Assembly: GCF_001648175.1 (NCBI RefSeq) | Contig: NZ_CP015243.1 | Span: 1,860,001 to 1,924,000, forward strand | DNA: 64,000 nucleotides | Origin: Halotalea alkalilenta | Lineage (GTDB): Bacteria > Pseudomonadota > Gammaproteobacteria > Pseudomonadales > Halomonadaceae | Reading direction: 5' to 3' | In this document: one piece after another, positions 34,420 through 43,821 of the stretch | Numbering within the stretch: the stretch's first letter is position 1 | Layout: each line of letters starts with the position of its first letter | Notes under the pieces: model-generated | Seen by the model: the letters and a program-made list of their open reading frames with translations, nothing else | Databases searched by the model: none | Told to the model about the DNA's origin: nothing | Made by a program: the position numbers and the translations under genes

Positions 34420-35721
34420 ATGGCTGAATCGCGGGTCATCGATCGACTTTTTGATTTCCTCAAGACATCCCCAACGCCCTGGCATGCAGTGGCATGCATG
34501 GCCGAGAGGCTCGAAGCGAACGGTTTCCAACGTCTTCGCGAGACTTCCTCCTGGTCGATATTAGCGGGCGGAAAGTATTACGTCACTCGTAGCGACGGCG
34601 CATTGATCGCCTTTCGCCTGCCGCAGGGCAAGCTTGAGTCGCTGCGGATGATGGGGGCGCACACCGACAGTCCCCAACTGAGGTTGAAGCCACGACCGCT
34701 GGTGCGCTCGCGCGACTGGCTTCAGCTCGGTGTCGAAGTGTATGGCGGCGCGCTGCTCAACCCCTGGTTCGATCGCGATCTCGGCATCGCCGGCCGCGTG
34801 CAGCTGCGCCGCGCCGGCAGGATCGAACCGCTGCTGGTAGATACGCGTCGCGCGGTGGCGGTGATCCCAAGCCTTGCGATCCACATGGACCGCGAAGCCA
34901 ACCAGGGCAGGTCGGTCAATGCCCAGACCCAGATGGCAGCGGTGCTCGCCTCGCTCGAAAGCTGCGTCGACCAGACCGTCGAGACGCTGATCGCGCGGCT
35001 GATCGAAGAGCAGTATGGCGAATCAGACGCCGAGGTGCTGGATTTCGAGCTTGGCCTCTACGATCGCCAGGCGCCGGCGCAGATCGGACTCGAAGGCGAG
35101 CTGTTCGCCAGCGCCCGGCTCGACAACCTGCTGTCTTGCTTCTGTGCGCTCGAAGCGCTGCTCGACGCCGACGGTAGCCAGGGTGCACTGCTGGTCGCCA
35201 ATGATCACGAGGAGGTCGGCAGCTCCAGCGCCAGCGGTGCCCACGGCACATTCCTCGCCGATGTGCTGGCGCGGCTCAACGAAAGCGTCGGTGAAGGTGG
35301 TGAGCAAGGGCGGGTACGGTTGATCCAGCGCTCGCGGATGATCTCCTGCGATAACGCCCACGGCTTGCACCCCAACTTCGCCGACAAGCACGATGCCGGA
35401 CATGGGCCGAAGCTCAACGGTGGCCCGGTGATCAAGGTCAACGCCAACCAGCGCTACGCTACCAGCAGTGCCACGGCCGCGCTGTTTCGCGACATTTGCC
35501 AGAGCGTCGAGGTGCCGGTGCAGACCTTCGTCACCCGTGCCGACATGGGCTGTGGCAGCACCATCGGACCGATCACCGCCAGCGAACTCGGTATCGCCAC
35601 GCTCGACGTCGGTATCGCGCAATGGGCGATGCACTCGATCCGGGAGACCGCCGGCAGCGCGGATCCCGCTTATCTGATCCGCGCGCTCACCGCCTTTTGC
35701 GAGCGTTCGGAACTCGACTGA
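34420..35721 (+). CDS. apeB: M18 family aminopeptidase
   Basis: 433 aa cytosolic zinc aminopeptidase, acting on peptides with acidic or other N-terminal residues. Metal and catalytic segments: MMGAHTDSPQLRLKP, LNPWFDRDLGIAGRV, NDHEEVGSSSASGAHGTF, SCDNAHGLHPNF, NGGPVIKVNANQRYAT and DVGIAQWAMHSIRE. GGGAG lies five bases before the ATG at 34420. The longer frame from 34276 has a poor N-terminus. Confidence 0.94.
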   Translation: MAESRVIDRLFDFLKTSPTPWHAVACMAERLEANGFQRLRETSSWSILAGGKYYVTRSDGALIAFRLPQGKLESLRMMGAHTDSPQLRLKPRPLVRSRDWLQLGVEVYGGALLNPWFDRDLGIAGRVQLRRAGRIEPLLVDTRRAVAVIPSLAIHMDREANQGRSVNAQTQMAAVLASLESCVDQTVETLIARLIEEQYGESDAEVLDFELGLYDRQAPAQIGLEGELFASARLDNLLSCFCALEALLDADGSQGALLVANDHEEVGSSSASGAHGTFLADVLARLNESVGEGGEQGRVRLIQRSRMISCDNAHGLHPNFADKHDAGHGPKLNGGPVIKVNANQRYATSSATAALFRDICQSVEVPVQTFVTRADMGCGSTIGPITASELGIATLDVGIAQWAMHSIRETAGSADPAYLIRALTAFCERSELD

Positions 35722-35776
35722 GGGCCGTTGCGCCCGCCTTGCAATGTCCAAGGCGGGCGCGGGCTGGCGGGACGAT

Positions 35777-35810
35777 AAAAAACCGCCCCGCGACTGAGCG
35801 CGGGGCGGTT
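35777..35810 (-). terminator. Rho-independent terminator of tRNA-Met
   Basis: A perfect 12-bp stem (35781-35792 with 35799-35810, six-base loop) is followed on the minus strand by six T. It lies 8 bases after the tRNA 3' end. It may also stop transcription from the peptidase gene. Confidence 0.88.
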
Positions 35811-35818
35811 GGAAATCT

Positions 35819-35895
35819 TGGTGGCTACGCCCTGATTCGAACAGGGGACCCCATCATTATGAGTGATGTGCTCTAACCAGCTGAGCTACGTAGCC
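35819..35895 (-). tRNA. tRNA-Met (anticodon CAT), elongator type
   Basis: 77 bases including encoded CCA (35819-35821). The acceptor stem GGCTACG pairs with CGTAGCC, the anticodon stem CATCA/TGATG frames the loop CTCATAA (anticodon complement at 35859-35861), and the T arm contains TTCGAAT. The paired first base and lack of initiator features mark the elongator tRNA. Confidence 0.96.
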
Positions 35896-35912
35896 GCTTT
35901 CGATGGCTGCGC

Positions 35913-35941
35913 ATCTTACTGATCCGCCTGAATAAGGTCAA
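35913..35941 (-). promoter_or_regulatory. Sigma-70 promoter of tRNA-Met
   Basis: TTGACC (35936-35941), 17-bp spacer, TAAGAT (35913-35918), with the hexamer 17 bases from the tRNA 5' end. Confidence 0.85.
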
Positions 35942-36128
35942 CTCTCGCAGCAAAAAATCCCTCGTCTTGCAGGGCGAGCGGCACCCGCTTGTGCCAAGCT
36001 GGACGAGGTGGGAGAAAAGCCGGCGGGCGTGGGGAGAGCGCATGGAGAGCGAGAAGTGAAGGCAAGTGGCGAGGGGATACCGGCGCTGGGCGTCGCAGCG
36101 GGCCGTGAGGGCGATAGGGAGAGGCGCG

Positions 36129-36680
36129 ATGCCTGATCTCTCCGTGCTGATCCAGCACTACGGCTACATCGCGATACTGGTCGGCTGCCTGTTCGAAGGC
36201 GAGACCGTGACCATTCTCGGCGGTATCTCCGCCCACCAGGGGTGGTTGAGCCTGCCCGGAGTGATCTTCTTCGCCGGCCTTGGCGGTGCGCTGGGCGATC
36301 TGACCCTGTTTTTGCTCGGGCGGCGCTATGGCGAGCGGCTGCTGGCCCGGCTCAAACGCGACCCGGCGCGGATCGAGGCGCTGCGCGACCGTGTGCGTCG
36401 GCACCAGGATCTGGCGGTATTTGGCGTGCGCTTTCTTTACGGCCTGAGGCTGGTGGGGCCGTTGGTGATTGGCGCCAGCGGGGTGGGGCTCTGGCGCTTC
36501 GTGCTGTTCAACCTGCTCGGCGCCGCCACCTGGGCGACGCTGTTCGTCGTCGGCGGTTATCTGTTCGGTACGGTACTCGCCCGCGTGCTGGGCGACCTGG
36601 AGCACCATCTGCTCTGGCTGCTGCCGCTGGCGGCGGCGCTGGCTTTGTTCATCGGCTGGATGCGCCGCAGGCGAATCTAA
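36129..36680 (+). CDS. DedA family inner membrane protein
   Basis: 183 aa with four to five membrane segments. FEGETVTILGGISAHQGWLSLPGVIFFAGLGGALGD and the VRFLYGLRLVGPLVIGASGVGLWRF segment are the conserved DedA (SNARE-associated) motifs, including the acidic and arginine residues needed in the family. DedA proteins act as lipid (undecaprenyl phosphate or phospholipid) scramblases or flippases. ATG at 36129 follows GGGAGAGG. It is convergent with the antiporter gene, four bases apart. Confidence 0.88.
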   Translation: MPDLSVLIQHYGYIAILVGCLFEGETVTILGGISAHQGWLSLPGVIFFAGLGGALGDLTLFLLGRRYGERLLARLKRDPARIEALRDRVRRHQDLAVFGVRFLYGLRLVGPLVIGASGVGLWRFVLFNLLGAATWATLFVVGGYLFGTVLARVLGDLEHHLLWLLPLAAALALFIGWMRRRRI

Positions 36681-36684
36681 GGGG

Positions 36685-38850
36685 TCAATCCTCGCTGTCG
36701 CGCTTGCCATCGATCGGCGACATCGGGTGATGGGTCGAGTAGTCGCGCTGCTGCGATTCGCTCAGCGGCGCGCGGTGCAGCAGCGGCCGGTTGAGCGCAT
36801 CGCGCCAGGCGCGACGCAGGCCGCGCTGGACGTCATCGAACACCTGCTGGGAGATCAGCCGGTCGGCGACCATGCCCTCCATGCTCTCGCTGCTCTGGCG
36901 CAGGGCGAGCAGCCTCAGCATGCGGTATTCGAGCTGGTAGGCGCGCGGGCCGAACTGGGCCTCGATCTCGCGAATCACCTGGTCGACGGAGTTGATCCGG
37001 ATGTCGAGCACCGCGTCGAGCAGCGCGCTCATCCGCTTGCCGAACAGCGGCGCCAAGCGCTTGGCGTTGTAGTCACGCAGCTCCTCGAGCACCGCACGGC
37101 GGCAGATCAGCAGCTCGAAGCGGTCGGTGAGCAGCAGCGACAGCGGCCAGCGCAGGTGCAGGTAGCGGTGCATCCAGGTGCTGAACTTGAGCCACACGCT
37201 CGGGTCGAGGATCTTGCGCGCCTCCCGGTTGTAGCCGATCCGGCCATCGCTTCGGGCGGCGTCGATCATCCGCCCACCGTTGTGCATCATTGCGTCGAGG
37301 TTGCGCACGTTGGTCACGCCGCTGCCGTAGCGGGGGATCAGGTCGCGCTCGCGAGTCGCCAGGGTGACCAGGGCGATCGCCAGCCGGTCGCGTTCGGGCA
37401 GCGCCTGGTCGAGGTCGAAGGGCGCGGCTTCGATCGCCATATCACGGCGATAGCGCGCATTGACCGCATCGACGATCGAGGAGGCGATGTGAAAAGTGGC
37501 CGCCGTGCGCTTTACCGCGCTCTCTACCTCGATGGTGGAAAGGCGGATCGCTTGCTGCTGTAGCGCGCTATCCTGCGCGCTCAGCTGGTCGAGCTTGAGT
37601 GCCCGGATCACCGTGCGCAGGCTCGAGCCATTGATCAGCAGGCTGAAGAGTACGAAGCCGGTGGCGAGGATCGCGACGAAGTGGCGCACCGGCTCGGGAA
37701 GATTGGTCTGTTCGGCGATCCCCAGCGCCAGCACCAGGGTCACCGCGCCACGCAGTCCTCCCCAGGTGATCGCCAGCTTGTAGCTGGCGCTGATCGGTGC
37801 GGAGAGCTTGACCCGGCTGAGCAGGGGCAGGAAGCCGAACAGCACCAGCAGGCGGGCGAGCAGGGTGGCAATGACCACTACCGCGAGCAGCGGCAGCCAG
37901 GCGAGACTGATGCCCTCGAGCATCCTCGGCACCTGCAGGGTGGCGATCAGGAACACCGCGGCGCCGGCTAGCGAGGCGATCTGCCCCCAGAGCAGCTGCA
38001 GGTGCGTCCAGTTGACCGGCGAGGTGCGGGTGCGCCCCAGTCCGCTCAATACCAGCCCGGCGGCGACCACCGAGACCACCCCTGAGACGCCGAGACTTTC
38101 ACCGATCAGGTAGACCGGGTAGGGCAAAGCCAGGGTCAGCGCGGTCTGCGCCTTGCCGTCATTTCCGATCAGCGCCAGCGCCGCCGCACCGAGCCGCCCG
38201 ACCAGCGCGCCGAACAGCAGGCCACCGCCGAAGGCGATCGAGAGCGCCCAGGCGCCCGCTTGCCAGGTCGCGGCCGCCGCATCGCCGGTGAGCGCGGCGA
38301 CCAGCACCCCGACGATCGCGATCGCCGCAGCGTCGTTGAGCAGGCTTTCTCCCTCGACCAGGCGAATCAGCCGCGCAGGCGCACCGACGTTGCGAAAGAT
38401 GGCGATCACCGCCGCCGGGTCGGTGGTGGCGATCACCGCGCCCAGCAGCAGCCCCGCGGTTAGCCCGGCTCCGCCGAGCAGCCACATCGATACCCCCACC
38501 ATGCCGGTGGCGACGAACACCGCCACCACCGCGAGCAGCAGGATCGGCGCTGCATCCGGCACCATTTCACGCACGTCGACGCTGAGCGCGGCCTGGAACA
38601 GCAGTGGCGGAAGGAAAATCCACAGATAGGCCTCCGCAGGAAGTCGCGACGACAGCAGCGGCTCGAACAGCGCCGCCGCAGGCTCCGGCCAGAGCGTCGA
38701 AAAAGTGGCGTAGGCGAGCCCCAGCGCGATACCGGTCAAGGCCAGCAGAGTGGCTTCCGGAAAAGCGGTGCGCGAGGAGACGCTCTGCACCGCGGCGATG
38801 ATCAACAGCACCAAGCCGCCGAGCAGCAGCAGATTGAACAGCACTTCCAT
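36685..38850 (-). CDS. CPA1-type cation/proton antiporter
   Basis: 721 aa. The N-terminal half (about 1-410) has twelve or so membrane helices with the CPA1 motifs FLPPLLFQAALS, GAVIATTDPAAVIAIFRNVG and LVEGESLLNDAAAIAIVG. The C-terminal 300 residues are a long cytosolic, largely helical domain. It likely exchanges Na or K for protons in pH and salt homeostasis, fitting a halophilic host. The cation is not predictable by eye. Confidence 0.88.
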   Translation of the reverse strand: MEVLFNLLLLGGLVLLIIAAVQSVSSRTAFPEATLLALTGIALGLAYATFSTLWPEPAAALFEPLLSSRLPAEAYLWIFLPPLLFQAALSVDVREMVPDAAPILLLAVVAVFVATGMVGVSMWLLGGAGLTAGLLLGAVIATTDPAAVIAIFRNVGAPARLIRLVEGESLLNDAAAIAIVGVLVAALTGDAAAATWQAGAWALSIAFGGGLLFGALVGRLGAAALALIGNDGKAQTALTLALPYPVYLIGESLGVSGVVSVVAAGLVLSGLGRTRTSPVNWTHLQLLWGQIASLAGAAVFLIATLQVPRMLEGISLAWLPLLAVVVIATLLARLLVLFGFLPLLSRVKLSAPISASYKLAITWGGLRGAVTLVLALGIAEQTNLPEPVRHFVAILATGFVLFSLLINGSSLRTVIRALKLDQLSAQDSALQQQAIRLSTIEVESAVKRTAATFHIASSIVDAVNARYRRDMAIEAAPFDLDQALPERDRLAIALVTLATRERDLIPRYGSGVTNVRNLDAMMHNGGRMIDAARSDGRIGYNREARKILDPSVWLKFSTWMHRYLHLRWPLSLLLTDRFELLICRRAVLEELRDYNAKRLAPLFGKRMSALLDAVLDIRINSVDQVIREIEAQFGPRAYQLEYRMLRLLALRQSSESMEGMVADRLISQQVFDDVQRGLRRAWRDALNRPLLHRAPLSESQQRDYSTHHPMSPIDGKRDSED

Positions 38851-38979
38851 CGATGCAACATCCCCGCGCGATAAAGCCTGGATTCAAGTATCGATCCGTT
38901 GGCGAATCGGCGCCAGCGCCTTCGCATGCGGGTGGCGAAGCAGCGCAGCTCGAGGAGGTGGTTGGGGCCGCGCCAACGC

Positions 38980-39014
38980 AAACCGCCCCACCGTCGACGA
39001 CGGTGGGGCGGTTT
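38980..39014 (-). terminator. Terminator hairpin after ychF
   Basis: A 14-bp stem (38980-38993 with 39001-39014) with a seven-base loop, 19 bases after the ychF stop. The T-tail on the minus strand is short (TTTG). Confidence 0.65.
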
Positions 39015-39033
39015 GGCCGGGATCGGCGGCGGT

Positions 39034-40128
39034 TCAGACGTTGAAGCGGAAGTGCATCACGTCGCCGTCCTGGACGATGTAGCTCTTGCCTTCGAGACGC
39101 CACTTGCCGGCATCCTTGGCGCCTTGTTCACCCTTGTAGTGGATGAAGTCGTCGTAGCCGATCACCTCGGCGCGGATGAAGCCTTTCTCGAAATCGGTAT
39201 GGATCACCGCGGCGGCCTGGGGGGCGGTGGCGCCGACCTTGACCGTCCAGGCGCGCACTTCCTTGACCCCGGCGGTGAAGTAGGTCTGTAGGCCCAGCAG
39301 GGCGTAGCCGGCGCGGATCACTCGGTCGAGCCCTGGCTCCTCCATGCCTAGCTCGCCGAGGAACATCGCCTTCTCCTCGGGGTCGTCGAGTTCGGCGATC
39401 TCGGACTCGAGCTTGTTGCAGACCGCGACCACCAGGGCGTTCTCGGCGGCGGCGATTTCACGCACCACTTCGAGGTGGGGGTTGTTCTCGAAGCCGGTCT
39501 CGTCGACGTTGGCGATGTACATGGTCGGCTTGAGGGTGAGAAAGCCGTAGCCGCGTACCAGGGCGAGTTCGTCCGCCTCGAGGCCGAGCGAGCGCAGCGG
39601 CAGGCCTTCGGCGACGTGGGGCTGGATGCGTTCGAGCAGCGCCTTGGTCGCGACCGCTTCCTTGTCGCCGCCCTTGGCCATGCGAGTGAGGCGCTGGATG
39701 CCGCGCTCGACGCTGTCGAGATCGGCGAGCGCCAGTTCGATGTTGATCGTCTCGATGTCGGCGCGCGGGTCGACCTGGTTGGCGACGTGGATCACGTTGT
39801 CGTCGTCAAAGCAGCGCACCACGTGGGCGATGGCGTCGGTCTCGCGGATGTTGGCGAGGAACTGGTTGCCGAGGCCTTCGCCCTTGGAGGCGCCGGCGAC
39901 GAGGCCTGCGATGTCGACGAATTCCATGGTGGTCGGCACCACCCGCTCGGGCTTGACGATCTCCGCCAGCGCGTCGAGGCGCGGGTCGGGCATCGGCACG
40001 ATGCCGGTGTTGGGCTCGATGGTGCAGAACGGGAAGTTCTCGGCATCGATCCCGGACTTGGTCAGGGCGTTGAAGAGGGTGGACTTGCCGACGTTGGGAA
40101 GGCCGACGATGCCGCAGTTGAAGCCCAT
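39034..40128 (-). CDS. ychF: YchF, Obg-family ATPase/GTPase
   Basis: 364 aa. G1 is [19 protein letters not shown]3 is [17 protein letters not shown], and the NVDE of the atypical NxxE G4 motif that makes YchF prefer ATP is at [11 protein letters not shown] coiled coil (about 130-200) and a C-terminal TGS domain ending [10 protein letters not shown]...[13 protein letters not shown] follow. It associates with ribosomes and the oxidative stress response. It is last in the prs-rplY-pth-ychF block, 155 bases after pth. Confidence 0.97.
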   Translation of the reverse strand: MGFNCGIVGLPNVGKSTLFNALTKSGIDAENFPFCTIEPNTGIVPMPDPRLDALAEIVKPERVVPTTMEFVDIAGLVAGASKGEGLGNQFLANIRETDAIAHVVRCFDDDNVIHVANQVDPRADIETINIELALADLDSVERGIQRLTRMAKGGDKEAVATKALLERIQPHVAEGLPLRSLGLEADELALVRGYGFLTLKPTMYIANVDETGFENNPHLEVVREIAAAENALVVAVCNKLESEIAELDDPEEKAMFLGELGMEEPGLDRVIRAGYALLGLQTYFTAGVKEVRAWTVKVGATAPQAAAVIHTDFEKGFIRAEVIGYDDFIHYKGEQGAKDAGKWRLEGKSYIVQDGDVMHFRFNV

Positions 40129-40283
40129 GGCGAGATCCTGGAGAAATGTGTTCGTGAACGGTGGTGGCGGCCAGCGCCGCGCGAAAGGCGCAGTCTACAC
40201 CAGCGCGCCGCTGGCTTCAGTGGCAGGGTGTATCCACCCTGATGCCGAGGCGGGCTGCGATGAGCGAAAACGAGGCCGGTCGG

Positions 40284-40874
40284 CTAGAACTTGCTCGCGT
40301 GCAGCCGGTTCATCGCCTTGGCCCAGTCGCCGGAGAGCGCATAGGGCAGGGCGTCCAAGGCGGCGTCGATGCTCTCGTCGATCGCCCGGCGCTCCGCCTT
40401 GCCGGGCAGGCCGAGCACGTAGTCGACCACCTTGGTGGCGTCCCCGGGGTGGCCGATGCCGATGCGCAGGCGATGGAAGTCCCGCGCGTTGCCGAGCGCG
40501 CTGATGATGTCGCGCAGGCCGTTGTGTCCGCCGTGGCCGCCGCCTTGCTTGAATCGCGACTGGCCAGGAGGAATGTCGAGCTCGTCGTGCGCGATCAGCA
40601 GCGCCTCGGGGGCGAGCTTGTAGAACTTGGCCAAAAGCGATACCGCCTGGCCGCTACGGTTCATGTAGGTGGCCGGCACCAGCAGATGCAGCTCGTGGCC
40701 GTCGAGGTTTAGCTTGGCGTAGTCGCCGAGGAATTTGCGCTCGGGCCGCAGCGGGATTCCCGCGCGCCGGGTGAGCAGGTCGATGAACCAGGCGCCGGCA
40801 TTATGGCGGGTGTCGGCATATTTGGCGCCGGGATTGGCGAGGCCTACGATCGCGCTGACCTGGGACGGCGGCAT
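40284..40874 (-). CDS. pth: Peptidyl-tRNA hydrolase
   Basis: 196 aa enzyme that frees tRNA from stalled peptidyl-tRNA. VGLANPGAKYADTRHNAGAW contains the catalytic histidine, LLVPATYMNRSGQAV the substrate-binding asparagine, IAHDELDIPPGQ the catalytic aspartate and GGGHGGHNGLRDI the glycine-rich segment. The longer frame to 41180 is discarded; the ATG at 40872-40874 gives the usual length. Confidence 0.97.
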   Translation of the reverse strand: MPPSQVSAIVGLANPGAKYADTRHNAGAWFIDLLTRRAGIPLRPERKFLGDYAKLNLDGHELHLLVPATYMNRSGQAVSLLAKFYKLAPEALLIAHDELDIPPGQSRFKQGGGHGGHNGLRDIISALGNARDFHRLRIGIGHPGDATKVVDYVLGLPGKAERRAIDESIDAALDALPYALSGDWAKAMNRLHASKF

Positions 40875-40956
40875 CGGTTCTTCTCTCGGTAACAGGGGTA
40901 TCCGTAAAGGGGCATCGCGACACCGTCGCCGGCCTCGGACCGTCTGAAAAGACGAA

Positions 40957-40987
40957 ACCCCGGGCGCCTCGTCGAGGCGTCCGGGGT
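40957..40987 (-). terminator. Hairpin between rplY and pth
   Basis: A 14-bp stem (40957-40970 with 40974-40987, three-base loop, one GU pair on one strand) lies 15 bases after rplY. On the minus strand it is followed by TTTCGTCTTTTC. It probably ends or attenuates the rplY transcript before pth. Confidence 0.65.
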
Positions 40988-41001
40988 CGCGGACAACGGC
41001 C

Positions 41002-41652
41002 TTACTCGGGGCTGTTGTCGGTGTTGCCCGCGTCTGCCGCTGCGGCTTCGTCGTCTTCGCCAGCACCGCCGGCCGGACGGGTGACGGTGACCACGCCGAT
41101 GTTGTGGTCATCGCCATGGCCGAGCGAGACCAGGCTGACGCCCGCCGGCATCTTGATGTCGGAGAGGTGCAGGGTGTCACCGAGGCCCAGCGCGCCGACG
41201 TCGAGTTCGAGATACTCGGGGATGTTCGTCGGCAGGCAGCTGACTTCGACGTCGGTGGCGAGAATGTGCAGCACGCCGCCGTCTTCCTTGACGCCCTTGC
41301 AGCTTTCTTCGTTGGCGAAGTGCAGCTGGACGGTCAGGGTGATCTCTTCATTGGCGCTGACGCGCATGAAGTCGGCATGGGTGATCACCGGCTTGTACGG
41401 ATGGCGTTGGAGATCACGAACGACGACCTGCTCGGTCTTGCCTTCGACGTCGATGTTGATGATCGAGGAGAAGAAAGCTTCTTCTTCGACCATTTTGTAC
41501 AGCGCGGGTTTGTCGATCGCGATCGGGGTCGGCTGGACGTTGCCGCCGTAGATGATCGCGGCGACGCGCTCGTTCACACGGCGCAGGCGGCGGCTCGCAC
41601 CTTTCCCCAGCTCCGAGCGAACGACAGCGGTGAGATTGTAGTCGTGCTTCAT
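41002..41652 (-). CDS. rplY: Ribosomal protein bL25, long (CTC) form
   Basis: 216 aa. The N-terminal 95 residues are the 5S rRNA-binding L25 domain ([44 protein letters not shown]) and the C-terminal TL5/CTC domain follows ([30 protein letters not shown]), ending in an acidic Ala-rich tail. AGAGGA precedes the ATG. Same strand as prs, 140 bases downstream of it. Confidence 0.97.
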   Translation of the reverse strand: MKHDYNLTAVVRSELGKGASRRLRRVNERVAAIIYGGNVQPTPIAIDKPALYKMVEEEAFFSSIINIDVEGKTEQVVVRDLQRHPYKPVITHADFMRVSANEEITLTVQLHFANEESCKGVKEDGGVLHILATDVEVSCLPTNIPEYLELDVGALGLGDTLHLSDIKMPAGVSLVSLGHGDDHNIGVVTVTRPAGGAGEDDEAAAADAGNTDNSPE

Positions 41653-41792
41653 GGATGAATCCTCTTGGGCGCCTGTCGGCGCTCAGTCTATGTAAGCGAA
41701 TACACGGCCAGGGTCCGCGACCAGACCTCGACCGTTTCGCGGTTCGGGCGGCATAGCGCCGCCCATTCTCCCGCGCGCTGTTCCTCGATCGA

Positions 41793-42734
41793 TCAGTGGA
41801 ACATCGCGCTGACGGATTCTTCATTGCTGACCCGGCGGATCGCCTCGGCGATCAGCCCGGCCACCGACAGCTGGCGGATCTTGCCGCAGCGTCGGGCATG
41901 TTCGGCGAGCGGGATGGTGTCGGTGATCACCAGCTCGTCGAGCAGCGAATTGTTCACGTTGTCCACCGCGGGACCCGAGAGGATCGCATGGGTGGCATAG
42001 GCCAGCACTCTAGTGGCGCCGTGGCCCTTGAGCGCCTCGGCGGCCTTGCACAGGGTACCCGCGGTATCGACCATGTCGTCGACCAGGATGCAGGTCCGGT
42101 CGCGCACTTCGCCGATGATGTGCATCACCTGGGCCTGGTTGGCCTTGGGGCGGCGCTTGTCGATGATCGCCAGCTCGACGTTGAGCTGCTTGGCCACCGC
42201 GCGGGCGCGAACCACGCCGCCGATGTCCGGAGAGACGATCACCACGTCTTCGTAGTTCTGCCGCTCGATGTCGTCGAGCAGGATCGGCGAGCCATAGACG
42301 TTGTCCACCGGCACGTCGAAGAAGCCCTGGATCTGGTCGGCATGCAGGTCCATGGTCATCACCCGGTCGACGCCAGCCTTGACCATCATGTCGGCGACCA
42401 CCTTGGCCGAGATCGGCACGCGGGCGGAGCGCACGCGACGGTCCTGGCGGGCGTAGCCGAAGTAGGGGACCACTGCGGTGATGCGTGTCGCTGACGCGCG
42501 ACGCAGCGCGTCGACCATCAGGATCAGTTCCATCAGGTTGTCGTTGGTGGGCACGCAGGTCGACTGCAGGATGAAGACGTCCTTACCGCGGACGTTTTCG
42601 TTGATCTCGACGGCGATCTCGCCATCGCTGAACTGTCCTACGGTCGCATGGCCTAGACGGTTATCGAGGCACTCGGCGACCCGGCGGGCCAGTTCGGGGT
42701 GGGCGTTCCCGGCGAAGACCATCAATTTGGACAC
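41793..42734 (-). CDS. prs: Ribose-phosphate pyrophosphokinase (PRPP synthetase)
   Basis: 313 aa class I enzyme making PRPP from ribose 5-phosphate and [52 protein letters not shown] (catalytic loop region), [11 protein letters not shown] and the PRPP-binding [14 protein letters not shown] are all intact. Downstream of tRNA-Gln on the same strand. Confidence 0.98.
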   Translation of the reverse strand: MSKLMVFAGNAHPELARRVAECLDNRLGHATVGQFSDGEIAVEINENVRGKDVFILQSTCVPTNDNLMELILMVDALRRASATRITAVVPYFGYARQDRRVRSARVPISAKVVADMMVKAGVDRVMTMDLHADQIQGFFDVPVDNVYGSPILLDDIERQNYEDVVIVSPDIGGVVRARAVAKQLNVELAIIDKRRPKANQAQVMHIIGEVRDRTCILVDDMVDTAGTLCKAAEALKGHGATRVLAYATHAILSGPAVDNVNNSLLDELVITDTIPLAEHARRCGKIRQLSVAGLIAEAIRRVSNEESVSAMFH

Positions 42735-42836
42735 AGCGCAGCCACCTTTGGATGCTTATGGAATCTCGAGAGTGGTGTTGGTGCCAGGCGTTTTGGATCG
42801 GTGTGCGCCGAAGAGGCAAAGAGGCGCTGAATGAAA

Positions 42837-42911
42837 TGGCTGGGGTACCAGGATTCGAACCTGGGAATGCCGGTACCAGAAACCGGTGCCTTACCACTTG
42901 GCGATACCCCA
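42837..42911 (-). tRNA. tRNA-Gln (anticodon CTG)
   Basis: 75 bases with encoded CCA (42837-42839) and discriminator G. The acceptor TGGGGTA pairs with TACCCCA, the anticodon stem is CCGGT/ACCGG and the loop is TTCTGGT, giving anticodon CTG (complement at 42877-42879), which reads CAG. It shares a probable transcript with prs, 102 bases upstream of it. The TTG isoacceptor is more usual at this position. Confidence 0.95.
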
Positions 42912-43010
42912 GCAACCGACCTACCTGTCATGCTCGACCGACTGGAACGAGACATGAAGGGAAGAGACGTCACTCGAACTCGCCGACGGTGTCGTCGAGC
43001 TCGGCGCAGA

Positions 43011-43039
43011 ATCTTAAGGGTCGCGGTTCGATTCGTCAA
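43011..43039 (-). promoter_or_regulatory. Promoter P2 of tRNA-Gln/prs
   Basis: TTGACG (43034-43039), 17-bp spacer, TAAGAT (43011-43016), 100 bases upstream of the tRNA. Confidence 0.8.
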
Positions 43040-43110
43040 GGCGATTTCGGCGTTCGACCTCGACGCCTTGCCTGGACCGCTCCCCGCGCGCCCTCCCTGC
43101 AGCGCGCGCC

Positions 43111-43139
43111 ATACTAATCATTGGCCCTGGGGGTGTCAA
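43111..43139 (-). promoter_or_regulatory. Promoter P1 upstream of tRNA-Gln/prs
   Basis: TTGACA (43134-43139), 17-bp spacer, TAGTAT (43111-43116): a near-consensus sigma-70 promoter in the same direction, exactly 100 bases upstream of P2. Confidence 0.8.
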
Positions 43140-43209
43140 TTTGATCCCGACCCCTGCGAGGGCGCAAGGCATGAGGCGCGCTAAAGGCCGCCGCCGCGCC
43201 GGAACCGGC

Positions 43210-43821
43210 TCAGGAGCCAGTCTGGTTGGGCTGCCATTGGGTAACCACCAGGGTGGCGATCAGGTCGCCGTAGCTCATCCGCAGCCGTCCCGGCAGCCAG
43301 TAGCCCGCAGCGTAGCTCCACTGGCGATACTCGATGTTCCAGCCGTCCTGAGTGATCGCCTGGGGGAAGCCCTGTGCGTCGATCTTGACCTGGCTCGGCG
43401 AGCGCGGGTCGGGCAGGCCCCGCACCCAATGGTCGAGCGAGGAGATCGGCAGCGACCAGCCCATGCGCTGCTCCATCAGGTCTTCAGGCGTGGCGGCGGA
43501 GAACCGGCCATCACCGTTTTCGAGCGTGATCCCGCCTTGTTCGCCGGTCAGCACGTTGCGGCCAACGCCGAACGGGCCGGTGATCAGCATCCGATAGCCG
43601 GTGTCCTGCTGGACCCAGTCGAGGTTGGCGCTGCGGCTCTGCTGCGGCGAGCGCAGGCCGATCTTGCCGGTCAGGGTCCAGCGGTCGAGGGCCTCGATCC
43701 GGCCCAGCTGGTGCTCCCAGTCTCCCTGGGCCCGGTCGACCTCGGGGGAGGGAGGCTGGCTGGCGCAGCCGGCGAGTAGGGTCAGCAGCAGGGTGAACAG
43801 ATAGAGGTGCATGCGTTTCAT
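43210..43821 (-). CDS. lolB: LolB, outer membrane lipoprotein receptor
   Basis: 203 aa with a lipoprotein signal ending LLAGC, then the LolB fold: WTLTGKIGLRSPQQSRSANLDW, YRMLITGPFG, and the WVRGLPDP loop. LolB accepts lipoproteins from LolA and inserts them in the outer membrane. The start overlaps the stop of the upstream TPR gene by four bases. ispE, which normally follows lolB in gammaproteobacteria, is not found downstream. Confidence 0.93.
   Translation of the reverse strand: MKRMHLYLFTLLLTLLAGCASQPPSPEVDRAQGDWEHQLGRIEALDRWTLTGKIGLRSPQQSRSANLDWVQQDTGYRMLITGPFGVGRNVLTGEQGGITLENGDGRFSAATPEDLMEQRMGWSLPISSLDHWVRGLPDPRSPSQVKIDAQGFPQAITQDGWNIEYRQWSYAAGYWLPGRLRMSYGDLIATLVVTQWQPNQTGS

Noticed and set aside
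42912..43209. Remnant of ispE
   Set aside because: Reading the minus strand between lolB and tRNA-Gln I found no GHMP kinase motif; the segment is a promoter region.
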